Positions 11,285 through 21,892 of a stretch of 64,000 nucleotides of DNA are shown one piece after another. The notes under the pieces were generated by a model, which saw only the letters and a list, made by a program, of their open reading frames with translations, ran no database searches and was not told where the DNA came from. The position numbers and the translations under genes are program-made. Each line of letters opens with the position of its first letter. Position 1 is the first letter of the stretch. Origin of the DNA: Apricaphanius iberus (lineage: Eukaryota; Chordata; Actinopteri; Cyprinodontiformes; Aphaniidae); NCBI GenBank assembly GCA_028564705.1, contig JAPXFQ010001688.1, forward strand, positions 682,001 to 746,000. Direction: 5' to 3'.

Positions 11285-12122
11285 CATCAGTGGTTCACTG
11301 AAATGCAGAAGACGACGAGATTAACTAATTTCTTAATATTTCAAATTACTTTCAAATGTTTTGATATGTTTCAGATATTTCTCATAAGCACAAGTAATTG
11401 TATTGTGAAACCGAATAAAATCCGTCAAGGATGTTATGTTGGTGTTTATCTGTTAGTCTCTGAAGGAATGAATGAATGAATATACAGACTATTGATCCCA
11501 CAGTGTACATGCTAAATCAGCACCAACAGTAAAATAAACAAGCATAAAGGGCAAGTGAAAACACGGACAGTAAACTATATGTAAACTATACATTATGAAA
11601 TAAACTAAAATAAAACTGTTAAAATAACTCAAAGTTGTAGACTGACTTAGATGTAATATCCAAGAAATGTCAGAAATGGGCCATTGGTCAGTTTCTAACA
11701 TATTGTTGAATCATGAATACTGGTCTTATCTATGTCAAGTTAGGTCTGCAGTGCTTCAGATGATAATCTAACCTCGTTATTTCCTGGATGAACAGCTTTC
11801 GAGTAATTTTCATTGATTATCCACTCCTGCGAATGTTCAATGTTGTTTCTTCTTTTCTCCATTTAGTGATCGATGATCTCACCTTGGTTGAGTGGATTTC
11901 CAAAAGGCTTAATAACTTCCCACACCTACAGATGTTGTTGACTTTGTTTCTTACCTGTACTGGAATTTCACTTAATAAGATTATATGATCTGCTATTGGG
12001 GATCTTTTAGTTTACGTTGTGTGGTGAGATAGGCTCTGTTTAATTGACAACTCTCTGGCGCTAATCAGTTATTCATGTAACTAAAGAAATTGAACCTTTC
12101 AGTCCAAAAATATGTTTTAGAG
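11285..12122. other. Mostly unassigned; reverse LINE-tail-like segment at 11,485-11,690
   Basis: The segment ATTGATCCCACAGTG followed by A-rich text resembles the reverse complement of the 3' tail of a fish LINE; a similar tail lies at 46.98 kb. At 11,866 a strong acceptor-like TTTCTTCTTTTCTCCATTTAG precedes a short open frame, with no matching donor or poly-A signal. No gene claimed. Confidence 0.4.
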
Positions 12123-12135
12123 AGGTTTTTAATGT

Positions 12136-12504
12136 CCATCCATCCATCCATCCATTATCTTTACCGCTTATCCAATTCAGGGTTGCGGGGGCAGCTGGAG
12201 CCTATCCCAGCAATTAGCACCCTGGACAGGACGCCCGTCTGTCGCAGGGCCAACACAGAGAGACAGACAACCATTCACGCTCACATTCATTATTAGGGAC
12301 AATTTAGAGTGATCAATTCACCTATCATGCATGTTTTTGGACAGTGGGAGGAAGCCGGAGTACCCGGAGAGAACCCACGCATACACGGGGAGAACATGCA
12401 AACTCCACACAAAAAGGCCACTGATTGAACCCCTCCCCACCCGAGGCTCGAACCAGCGACCTTCTTGCTGTGAGGCTGCGGTGCTAACCACCACCCCAAC
12501 GTGC
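12136..12504 (-). mobile_element. tRNA-headed SINE with GATG tail, flanked by 13-bp duplication
   Basis: Read on the minus strand it starts with GGTGGTTAGCACCGCAGCC (A-box-like), then CTGGTTCGAGCC (B-box-like), passes through the conserved GGAGTTTGCATGTTCTCCCC and GGTACTCCGGCTTCCTCC blocks, and ends in GATG repeats, seen on plus as CCATCCATCC at the left. The direct repeat AGGTTTTTAATGT borders both sides (12123-12135 and 12505-12517). Full-length copy, 369 bp. Confidence 0.88.
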
Positions 12505-12517
12505 AGGTTTTTAATGT

Positions 12518-13675
12518 ATCATTTGAAAACATTATTTTGTACTGAATACACACTGTGCTTCTAATTAACATGAACAATAGTGTTTCTGAACACCAAATTT
12601 TATAGCATCCTTAAAAAACTCAGTATCTCATTCCCAGTTTTTGGCATTCTGAGCAGGAGGCTTTTAGAATGTCACTTCTGCCCATGCTTAACCTGAACTC
12701 TTTGCCCAGAATTAGTTGGGATATAAAACATAGTAAGCAATGTATGAAACATAACCTCTGATACGCATTTCACTGACACTTCTTCCATCTGGAAAAAAAT
12801 AGGTTCCAGGTTCATTTAAGAGATAAACTCTTCAACTGTCTCTCGTCATCACCTTTAAGTGACCCATAATACCACAGTAGATGACTAATCACTCTAGTTT
12901 CTATTCAGGATAATCATTTTAACTTTTGATCAGCAAGTAATTTCCTTTCTCAGCTGATGCCTCAGCTTTTTTCTAGATTTCATTAAACCAGTTTACCTCA
13001 TGTGCAGTTCAAGGATATAATGCAATAAATGAACATAATGGACTTTGATCTTAACTTGACCTCAACAAATGTGGATCTTCCACCATCTCCTGTGTGCAAT
13101 CCTCTCACTTCCTAGCTTTTATTCCATACTTACATTCTACCACCACCCCTCGACCTTCAAGCTTTAAATCCCCCTACATTTCAAGTGACAATCCTACTGC
13201 GGAAGACCGAGAGGAGATCAAACAGAAAAGGAAATAGTAATATAACTGCTCTCACACAGGTGGATATGAATGGAGGAAGATAGCGGTGGTCACAGAGCAC
13301 AGCAAGGAAAATCTACAAGGAGCCAATGTGGGATGTAATTCTCACTTTACCTCGCTCTAACGTATCATTTCAAAAGGAGTGCGGGTGGGAGAGGGATGGA
13401 AAAATTGAAAAGTTTTCACTGGGATTTGGTTAGAAAATATCCTGAAGAGGACATCATATCATTCTAGGCTTATTACCACTGATTACATTTCAAGCACGAT
13501 ATTATTTCAGGTAAATTTTTCATATTGGGGAATGACTTTAGCAAACAATAAACAAGCTAAATTAAAACATATTACTCTGCCAGTAATTTTTAGCATACTA
13601 GTTAATTTTTAATAAGACAGGAATGATAGCTTGGCAAAATAAGGCTGTTGGTGGTAATATGGTTAATAACCTAAA
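12518..13675. other. No recognised feature
   Basis: Unique-looking DNA of mixed composition without a recognised repeat, gene or splice pair. Confidence 0.45.
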
Positions 13676-13726
13676 GTGTCAAATAGGATATCACAACGCA
13701 GCACTCCAAGTTGGTGTGGTACAACA

Positions 13727-14074
13727 ATGTATGAAGGAGGTCATCTTTTTATGTTCCTTCTCTTCTACTTGATATTTACAACATCTACATTATTTTGTGG
13801 TCAGGCGAATTCAGGAGTATTCCACCAAGAGTTGGACTCTCACTGGGCGGACAGGGTTAAATCCAAATCCAACAACGGAAGGGGGCCCTGCAAAGGTGCA
13901 GCACAGGTCAGTTGTATGGGTTGCTTTAACAATGGTTACAGAAAAAAAATAGCTTATCCATGCCAAACCGCTCAGCTGAAAGGACGCATAACGCTATGGG
14001 TTTCAGCGCAATTCCTCACAAAGGTATTCCTACCATTTAAAAAAGTTGTAACCACAAACCAGAGATTTCCTTGA
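13727..14074 (+). CDS. Orphan open frame with signal-peptide-like start
   Basis: From the ATG at 13727 the frame begins MYEGGHLFMFLLFYLIFTTS followed by TLFCGQ, a plausible signal peptide, then a hydrophilic stretch with FHQELDSHWADRVKSKSNN. A donor-like CAG|GTCAGT lies at about 13,908, so it might be a first coding exon of a secreted protein that splices out early. There is no recognisable promoter, no homologue I can name and no clear downstream exon. An open frame of 115 codons in this DNA could be chance. Confidence 0.2.
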   Translation: MYEGGHLFMFLLFYLIFTTSTLFCGQANSGVFHQELDSHWADRVKSKSNNGRGPCKGAAQVSCMGCFNNGYRKKIAYPCQTAQLKGRITLWVSAQFLTKVFLPFKKVVTTNQRFP

Positions 14075-14790
14075 AACCTGATGAGAGAGACCAATACTTA
14101 GTGGTGGACAATTCTTGAGTGGGTTATCTCTATATCAGTTTTTGACATTCTTCTTTTCTTAGTCAAGACCAGTCAAAGTGGAAGAGCAACTCACGCGCTA
14201 TGAAGGTGTGGCAAAGACAGATTATTTTATACTCTATACGGCAGGATGCTATCATCAATAATACAGGCTGATGTCACAAATCGAAGCCTGTCACAGCCTG
14301 ATTCAAATTAAAGTGCAAGGTAAAGTTTTGACATGAAAAGAGCACTCCGCTGATGGTTTTTGGTACAAATTTATATTTTTACTAGTATTTTTACTAAAAT
14401 GATGTACAGAGATATGATGTATGATGTACAGCCAGAGAGACTGCTTTACAGCAATCCCTGTTCTTCATTTTAAACTTCACACTACATACATAACCATAAG
14501 CAGACAACTGTGCTAGCAACCCAAAAAAGTTGTTAGGTTGGAAAAAAAACTTGGTCGAAAAAGTCTGCCTTAAAGTCCTGGTACCGCTTCAGATACCATG
14601 ATGCCGTCAACCGGTACATCTGCTCAGTCCTTCACTGACCAATCAGCGGTCATTAGCAAAATGATGTGGTTATTGTTATCATCCACTTATAGTTATCGAG
14701 GTGAAATGCTTAATATGCCGTGATATTAATTTTAACTCATGAAAAAAAAAGGATGAAATAATTTGAGCTGAAATAGAATTTTTAAGTAGT
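14075..14790. other. No recognised feature
   Basis: A+T-rich DNA; no repeat or gene identified. The TATCGAGGTGAAATG phrase near 14,695 is reminiscent of the TATCGAT-type elements downstream. Confidence 0.4.
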
Positions 14791-14799
14791 CCCTAAACG

Positions 14800-15210
14800 A
14801 ACCATCAGTGTAACTTCGCCGCGTTCAGACATCACAACAAGGCAGCAGCGGAGGACGTTGTTCCGGATAAATTTTTCTGAGGCTCCGGTAAAGGTTACGT
14901 CCCGCTTTGAACCGATCCTTCACACACTAAAACACTAAACGTAGCAAAAATGAACGAAATATAAAACTACGATCAGCTGTTTTAAGCAGGACAACTTTCT
15001 CCAGCTCGCTACGAATTTCTTACAGAGAGACAGGAAACTTACCCAGGTTGCGTTGCGTTGCTAACATCTCTGGCTGTTAAAATCTCCCCTCGGTTCTTCT
15101 CCCGGTCCTCAGAAGTGAAAAAAACACTTTAAAAAACACAACAGGGGTTTGATAGACCTGCTGACTTTGGCTCAGTGACGGAGCTGCAGTGTTGGAGCCT
15201 ATCAACACTG
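14800..15210 (+). promoter_or_regulatory. CpG-containing block ending in a strong donor
   Basis: This block is richer in C+G and CpG than its surroundings (TTCGCCGCGTTC, TTGCGTTGCGTTGC). It ends in CAACACTG|GTGAGTAG (donor at 15,211), a near-consensus splice donor on the plus strand. It could be a host 5' exon with its promoter. It is directly followed by copies of a DNA-transposon-like repeat, so it could equally be the 5' exon of that element. No long coding frame is present. Confidence 0.28.
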
Positions 15211-15357
15211 GTGAGTAGCTAGTTAGCTTTAGCCTACAGCTGAAGAGCTAAACTGAATTTTAATTAGCTTTATTGACAAACTAAACCAAGGGTTTCAGCC
15301 ATTAATATTATAAAGTCATAAAATGTTTAAAAGATTAAAAAGCATTAAAAAGAAGCC

Positions 15358-15686
15358 TTTAATTCAAATTACTAACATGATTAAAAATATTGTTATAATA
15401 TAATGGTTAATAATATTACTTTTCTTTGTATTTAGTGATGTTACTCAGGTCTCTTGGTTTGGTTTTGTGTCTTACAAACTTACTTATGATAAAAAGAAGA
15501 GTTTGAAATTTTAATTAATTTAATTCTTAGTTAGAATTAGTTCATTTAAGAATAACAAAATGACTATGGAGGCACTTAAAATATATATATATATGTATAT
15601 TAAAATATATTTTTTTCGATAATTATCGATATCGATCAATATGACTATTTTTTTATCAATATGCTTTTTTTCTATATCATCCAACA
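15358..15686. mobile_element. TATCGAT-type DNA element end, copy a
   Basis: Runs from CAAATTACTAACATGATT through ATAATGGTTAATAATATTAC to GATATCGATCAATATGAC and ends CTATATCATCCAACACTA. Copy c at 21.9-22.85 kb has the same order and ends CCAGCCCTA, which resembles the ends (TAGGGCTGG...ATATCGATA) of a widespread teleost DNA transposon group. Copy b follows directly. Confidence 0.6.
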
Positions 15687-15747
15687 CTATGATAAAGGGT
15701 TATAAAACTTTTTTTTGAATTAGAAAAAAGCATCTAGAAAAATCTAA

Positions 15748-16103
15748 AATTTAAAGAAAAAAAATTAATTTAAAATTTTTTATAATAACTTAATGCTTAA
15801 TAACATTAGTCTTTTCTTTTTGTTTGTCAGTATTTACTAATGTCACTCCAGTCTCTTGACTTTATTTCTTATAGTTTCTAACAAACCTTCAGGTATGTTA
15901 AAAAGATGTTTGAATAAATGGTTGAAAAAAAATCCAGTTTTCTGTATGCTTTATTAAGTTTAGTTCAGTAAAGAATAGTATAAAATGGCCAGGGCTGCAC
16001 CTAACATATATGTTCTACCTGTTTTGATAGTTATTGATGATTATTAATATCAATTAATATAACTTCCTTATTATTGATATGCTGTTTTCTATATCATGAA
16101 ACT
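15748..16103. mobile_element. TATCGAT-type DNA element end, copy b (tandem to copy a)
   Basis: More diverged repeat of copy a, offset by about 390 bp: AATGCTTAATAACATTAG, then ACTCCAGTCTCTTGACTTTA, then ATCAATTAATATAACTTCC and CTATATCATGAAAC. The direct head-to-tail arrangement implies a tandem duplication of the element end. Confidence 0.5.
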
Positions 16104-16334
16104 ATAACGCAGGCACACTGTTTTTCATGACAATTCTTCTCACGAAGAAAGAAGAGCTCTAGGACAGCCAAAATCGCACTGTGTAATCCCAGCTGGACAC
16201 CTACCCACTACTGGAGGTATAAGCTCCAGAGAACAATTGTATGATTGCACTTTGCTGAACCTTTAACACAGATGGTACGTGCAGAAGACATTTCAGGAGA
16301 CTGAAGTTTGCATGAACATTGTGGGATGCGGTCC

Positions 16335-16382
<48 letters not shown>
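16335..16382. repeat. (AG)n microsatellite
   Basis: 48 bp of AG dinucleotides with a single C interruption. Confidence 0.98.
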
Positions 16383-16386
<4 letters not shown>

Positions 16387-16637
16387 AGCAAATTAAATCT
16401 CTATCCACTGCATCCACTGCATTACTGAATCAGGCGTGACAATCGTGTCTGCATGCTGACATAAAGCATGGATGGTTATAAGCATGCAGAAGACAATGCA
16501 ATACTTCCAATCAGTCAGGTTCTTAGTTTACTCACAAAGTATTGGCCTAGAGAGCCTTGTGATGAAAAGAAAGCCAGAAAACTAGCAAGGAAGCCTGCAT
16601 GTTTACTGGTATGCCCATCTTTTGATTTGAGTACACT

Positions 16638-16639
<2 letters not shown>

Positions 16640-16674
<35 letters not shown>

Positions 16675-16684
16675 CTAAATACAC

Positions 16685-16749
<65 letters not shown>
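16640..16749. repeat. Two (AT)n microsatellites
   Basis: AT tracts at 16640-16671 and 16689-16749 separated by an ACACCTAAATACAC spacer. The open frames through them (YIYIYI) are repeat artefacts. Confidence 0.98.
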
Positions 16750-16752
<3 letters not shown>

Positions 16753-17279
16753 GGGTGCCAAAACCCTTGTTTCTTGATCGAAATCTATTGAAATTACATC
16801 ACGACCTTGCGCATTGAACTCTAAAAGACAATCGCGATCACCTCCTCCCATGTTTACATACTGTAGCGTCACTAGCGTCCCACTCAGACTCTGTTAGCAG
16901 GCAACTGTCTCTTTACCAAGATTTCCTCGTCACAAGGAACCACACATTGCATTTCCTCTAACAAGTAACTCTCACTAGTTGAGAGTTTACCACACCTGGT
17001 AATATTATTAACCGCTATATCATAATAAAAGCATCACCTAGATGGGCTGCTTTCCAAACAATAGCTATTGCTGAGTCATCTAGCATCACTCTTAGGTATT
17101 CTAATTTCCCAAGCTGCATTTTCTGTCCAATATTTCACAGATACACATTGAAAAGATCTGCTAATTGGCAGATTTTCTACGGATAACTGAATCACATTCC
17201 ACAAAAAAATTCCAAATACTGAACAGGCTGATTTCCATTGTAATTAGACATTTTTATCAAGTGGAACTGCAAATTGGAA
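16750..17279. other. No firm feature
   Basis: TTAGGGGTGCCAAAACCC at 16,749 looks like a DNA-transposon terminus and the next 150 bp are CpG-bearing, but no partner end was found. Nothing else seen. Confidence 0.35.
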
Positions 17280-17425
17280 TACACTGGCGACCTATCCAGT
17301 GTACCCTGCCTTTTGCCCAATAAACGCTGTAGATAGGCGCCAGCACCCCATCCACAACCCTGCAAGAACCAGCTGCTATTGATGGATGGATGGATGGATG
17401 GATGGATGGATGGACGGATGGATGG
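17280..17425 (+). mobile_element. SINE 3' part with (GATG)n tail
   Basis: CACTGGCGACCTATCCAGTG, ACCCTGCCTTTTGCCC and GATAGGCGCCAGCACCCC correspond to the 3' body of the GATG-tailed SINE at 12.1 and 49.7 kb. A GATG repeat follows at 17381-17425. The tRNA head is missing. Confidence 0.75.
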
Positions 17426-17948
17426 AACTGCATCTAAGAACAATACGTTAGCTGAGGACCCATTTATCTTACCACCATGCATGGTGAGGATAGTAAGTGA
17501 TGTGTAAAAGAAAATCCATCATAGTTAGAGAACTGCAGCCCATTTTTCAGTGTGAGGTTAACGTATTGAAATAAAATATGCATGCATTTAGGTAGAGTGA
17601 ACCAATGACAAGTCTGTAGGTGATTTCCAATTTTGTTACGTTTTTTTGCAAAAGTTTACCTGTCAATATGCTTATTTAGGAACAACAATATGAAAAGCTG
17701 AGAACAGCCTTTAATAGATCTTTTTTAGCCTTCCTACCACGTGCCGTCATTAATTAGTTAGAAGCTGTGGCAATGTTTCGAAGAGAGCAGTTACTGTGAA
17801 ACGGGCTGTTACTAATTCGTTAAAGACAAAATGATACCGGAGCTGACATGTTAAATAGTTTTCCCCATCTTGTATTATTCATTAGTATAGCTGGCCCACC
17901 AAGTATTACTAAAATAGCTGTTTCTGTATGTACAGTATTCCCTCAAGG
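17426..17948. other. No recognised feature
   Basis: Unassigned A+T-rich DNA up to the hAT target site. Confidence 0.45.
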
Positions 17949-18032
17949 GTATAGACCACACTTGTCAAACTAAAGGCCCAGGGGCAAAATCCAGCCTGCC
18001 ATAGCCATTTATGTGGCCCTCTATAATCTAGA

Positions 18033-18312
18033 TCAGTATTTCTCAAAATTTTACATTGGGTACCACCTGAGGAAACGTTGAGCTCTCCAAGTACCATGAT
18101 CATGACCAACCAAAACATACAGTAGATTAGGCTTACCCTTTTAACTATAGGCAATTAACAAAAGAGGCTTATTTACTCCTAATAAGGATTATTTATTTGT
18201 AATTGTTGCCAGCAATAGGTAGACTCTGTGTCACTGGCACATTTTTTACATTTATTTTATTTTCAAAAAAATATTTGGAACTTTCCTAGAAGTACCACTT
18301 GCGTAACACTGG
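18033..18312. mobile_element. Nested non-autonomous hAT-like element
   Basis: Begins CAGTATTTCTCAAAATTTT and GGTACCACCTGAGG, then CTCCAAGTACCATGATCATG, and ends around GTACCACTTGCGTAACACTG. This is the layout of a common teleost element with CAGTGTTTCTCAAACT ends and GTACCAC motifs. It interrupts the left part of the surrounding hAT. The target duplication is not preserved. Confidence 0.55.
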
Positions 18313-18450
18313 TGGTTAGAGGTGCTCTCGAGGACCCTTTGAATAGAACCTATAAGTTCTATTTTTGTGTACCTAAATACCAATGGCAGGCCGCCAGGGC
18401 CTTCAAGGCCTTGTCTGTAGGCCTAAACATATTCAGATAACAAAATGTAT

Positions 18451-18937
18451 TTAAAATGACTGTGTAGTTTTTGCAGTACATCTTTAAAAATAGCCATTAA
18501 AATATTATGTAATAATAATTATATAAAGCACATTAATTGCAAAATATTGGCAATATTGTAAAATATGACTTTAAAAATCAGTTTAAAATACATAGGCGCG
18601 GGTCCTCTTTTCAGGGGAAAGCCATATTAGATGACGTATTTAAGGAAAGGACATGCCTGCATTGATTTCCCCTCAAACATTTCCCCTCAAAATGCAAAAA
18701 AGTTTTGCCATAAATACATTTTTACCACTTCGCTAGTTCCAAGCGATGAAAGAGAGACTGATGTGCTCGTCATGTCGCTACAAATAGATAATTCTCAGGG
18801 AATTGAGTGTTTGAAAACAGCACTAGTAGGACCTCCGTTATTGAGTTGCTTGCTCGAAAACACAGATTCTGCATGCTTGTGATAATTTATGTATGCACTG
18901 CCACCTACTGGCCGAAAATTACACACTGTGCCTTTAA
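18451..18937. mobile_element. TTAA-flanked non-autonomous element, copy 1
   Basis: Starts TTAAAATGACTGTGTAGTTT and ends CACACTGTGCCTTTAA; the termini are inverted repeats (AAAGGCACAGTGTGTA form) and TTAA lies at each end, as for piggyBac-type insertion. The 487-bp body, with AGCACATTAATTGCAAAATA and GGCGCGGGTCCTCTTTTC, aligns along its length with copy 2 at 28.8 kb and with the truncated copy at 46.74 kb. It sits in copy 1 of the hAT at a different place than in copy 2. Confidence 0.8.
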
Positions 18938-19961
18938 GATTTTGTAAATATTTTTTAACTAAATTCTTCTAACTGGTCTTTTAACTTTATATCATCTGAT
19001 ATCAACTTGGTTGCGGTACTTCCAGTGTGATATATTATGGTAGAGTTTTCATCCAATCATATTTCAGCAAGTTGTGTTGTCAGGTTCTATAAAATCTGCC
19101 AAGGCCCTCAGAAACCACAGAGCAGTCAACGTAAGCTAATAGATGGATCGAATGAATTGCGATGGAGAGCCAATCAGTCTGAGACAGCAAGGCCTGCTAG
19201 AAGGCGTTACACTGAAGTTGACATGTGCATCAGAGTGGAGTTCTGGCCGCATTTTTTCATCCAAGCCTGGCCCGCGTCCGACAAAGCAGTAGCCAAAACC
19301 GACCCGAACCCGACGAGCATTAAGATATTTATTCCCGAGCCTGACCCGGGCCCGACAGAGGTGTGTACAGTTTAATAAACCAAGGGTAGGGATTCTTACG
19401 CCTGAAGATACTTTTTACACCTGACCTCCTCTACTGCAGAGGTGGACTTTTTTCACAAAAGAAAAATATGAAGGATTGTGGGTCTAAGAGGGCAGACAAG
19501 GTGCTGCTGATGCTGCCGCGGGGAAAAAATAATCTCACCTGATAGGACTGGATAAGTCAAATAAATTCTTACCTTGAATTTTAATCATCTTAATATATTT
19601 GATCTTATCTTAATTTTTTTATGTCAACAATAATTTCGTTATTCAAATATTTCTGTCAACCTTGAAAGGATAAACGTATGTGCAAGATGCCTTGCAGCCA
19701 GCATTAACAAATCTATTGTTATTTTTATTAATAAAAATAAAATAAAATAAAATAAATGAATACCCCCCCCCCCACACCCCTTTCTGTTTTTTCACAAATC
19801 ACACACTGCTAATGCTCTGTAGAGCCTGGATGGAGGTGGAGATTTTCGCCATCACAAAATATCTGAACTACCAAACTCGTAGGTTTGTTAGCTAGGTTAG
19901 CTACCGAGAGCTATTGGTGGTGTACTTTTTAACCCACGATGGCTGAAGACAAAAAGGGATT

Positions 19962-20110
19962 GATTTGGTAGGAGATATACTTGCCAAGCCATTTTCAACA
20001 CTGATTTTGAAGGAGCAAAAACCCAGGAAAGGACTCATCATGAGGCTAGACGTATAAACTGTACAGAACCATATAAGTCTTCTGGAAAAAAGAGACGAAT
20101 GGATTTTATT
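19962..20110 (+). pseudogene. hAT transposase N-terminal (TTF/ZMYM-type) remnant
   Basis: The frame starting at 19962 reads DLVGDILAKPFSTLILKEQK followed by a stop about 17 codons later. DLV.DLL.KPFS.L is the hallmark start of the TTF-type zinc-finger region in one branch of vertebrate hAT transposases. The downstream zinc ligands and the RNase-H-like domain are not found. It lies within the long hAT copy, so it may be what is left of that family's own transposase. Confidence 0.6.
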
Positions 20111-20875
20111 TTCAGATGGGCAGGCAAAGTGGAGAAGATCAATGTTGGTGAGTGAATTTTATTTTTGTTTTTAAGTTTTTCCTTGCCCTGCGATGGACTG
20201 TTGCCCTGTCTAGGATCTATCCAAATGGTGATCTACTCCTCTTGCCTGATGATCACTGGATTGAATTTTTCCTTTTGTTATCTCGTTTGTGTCTTAAATG
20301 AAATGGCGACAATGCACATGGTGTTGTACAAACTTATGAAGCTCTCAGATACTTTTGTAGAGTTTTTAAAACTATGTAGACTAATATTTTTAAATAGACT
20401 TTTTTTTTTTTAGATTTGACAGTATCTGTGATCTTAGATTCCTACTCTTGATTGTGAATGCAAGCTTATTCATTTTAAATGCTCTGGAAATTGAGTGCCA
20501 CTTGGCCAGCCTGTGATGTATGTGTGATTCTGTATGGATTCTCCAACCTTGGTATGAAATTGATGGTATTATGAAGGGTATTAATTTAGGTTGGACTGTG
20601 TAGGATGTCACTGAAGGCCTAGAGGTGAAATGCACAGCCTGCCACTGCTAAATACAATATTGTCAGTAAAATCAAATCAGCGTTAATTTGAAAAGTCCTA
20701 AATCACATTATTATGATAACATTTTCAGTATTATTTCATTTTAAGAAGTACTTGTTAAACTAATATTTAATTGGCTTGTTATAGTTTTATCAATACTTTC
20801 TGCCACAAACATCCCTTTATGGATATTTAGGAGCTTGATGTCACCCAAAATGAGTTTGACACCCCTGGTGTAGAC

Positions 20876-21814
20876 CCTTAAATGCCAGTGCTGCCAAGAT
20901 ATTCAAATAGAGCACATTTTATAACAGAGATGAACACTATGTGAAAAAACAGAGCAACTTTACAGTAATTTCTTAAGTCTTCCTGTTATCTCCTGAAAGA
21001 AATACTCTCTCTCCTTCCTTGGCAGCATATATGAACCGAAAAAATATGCCAAAGCGAAAAGTCTGTTTAGAGCTGCTTCACTGTTCTTCAGTAAAACAAA
21101 AACTAACCTCTAAAGATCTAGAGCTGGGTTTTATTCCCCTTAGAAATCAAAGATCTGACAAATGAGTTGTCAGAGCCAGTTTAACTATGTCTCACACAGT
21201 GGTTACCAACGATGACAAATCCAACCGCAGGAGCATTTTTCTGTTGCTTCTTTTTCTTTAGACACTGTAAAAAAAACACATGCACATTGAAAACACATGC
21301 TAAAAAAGGGTTAAATCAGCTGGAGATGCACCAATAACAGTAACTGAGGCCAATTTTTCAATCGTTATTTTTTTTCCCTCACAGCTCTGACATTCCAATT
21401 TCTCTGTAAGAAATACAAATAAAAAGGCACATTCTCCCTGCATTGAAACATTAGTGCCTAAATAAGAAAGAGTTTAAAGTAATACATAACAATAATTTCT
21501 TAAAAACAAATCTTAACAACTGTCTCTCTGCATCACTGAATGGTTACAAATACAGTGAAAGTCATCCAGTGTATAGGATGAGTTATCTGTACAAATAAGA
21601 CCCAGCTACAAAATCTGAGTTTAATGTGTTCTTTTGATCATTCAGCCTGGACATTTCACATCTCACTTGAACCCTTGGAAAACCAGCATAGGCCGTTTCT
21701 GCTGCAGCACTTGTATAAAATATTTGTCAAAGAATTCAAAAGAAAAGTGTCATCCAGGTGATAAACAAGCTGCAAGAACTGCAAAACTAGGTTTTGTAAG
21801 GATGGGGTTTGTGG
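20876..21814. other. No recognised feature
   Basis: Unassigned DNA; no repeat family or gene supported. Confidence 0.45.
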
Positions 21815-21892
21815 TGTCATTTTAACCTGTAAAGCACTTTGAGAAGCTATGGAGTTGGAAAAGCGCTTTATAAATAAAGTTTGATTTGATTG
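21815..21892 (+). mobile_element. LINE 3' tail
   Basis: TGTAAAGCACTTTGAGAAGC then AAAAGCGCTTTATAAATAAAG and TTTGATTTGATT form the same type of LINE tail as at 5.1 kb. Everything upstream is truncated. Confidence 0.65.

Larger units (their letters stand above)
17957..20867. mobile_element. Long composite hAT element (copy 1 of the GTGTCAAACT family)
   Basis: The left end CACACTTGTCAAACTA and right end GTTTGACACCCCTG are inverted repeats. An 8-bp target duplication, GTATAGAC/GTGTAGAC, matches at 7 of 8 positions (17949-17956 and 20868-20875). At 2.9 kb it is over three times the length of the sister copy at 28.7 kb. It carries a nested hAT-like piece, a TTAA element and a remnant of a TTF/ZMYM-type hAT transposase. 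The last 250 bp align with the right ends of the copies at 28.7 and 45.4 kb. Confidence 0.8.

Noticed and set aside
11866..11987. Exon after a strong acceptor (frame IDDLTLVEWISKRLNNF)
   Set aside because: Its open frame is not the one required by the upstream candidate exon, no donor was found, and no poly-A signal follows the stop.
15150..15211. Confident host first exon
   Set aside because: The donor is good, but the block runs straight into a DNA-transposon repeat and may be that element's own 5' exon; kept only as a low-confidence feature.
16468..16872. Open frames with YIYIYI runs
   Set aside because: Encoded by AT microsatellites.
17381..17425. CRISPR-like or satellite array
   Set aside because: It is a GATG microsatellite forming the tail of a SINE.
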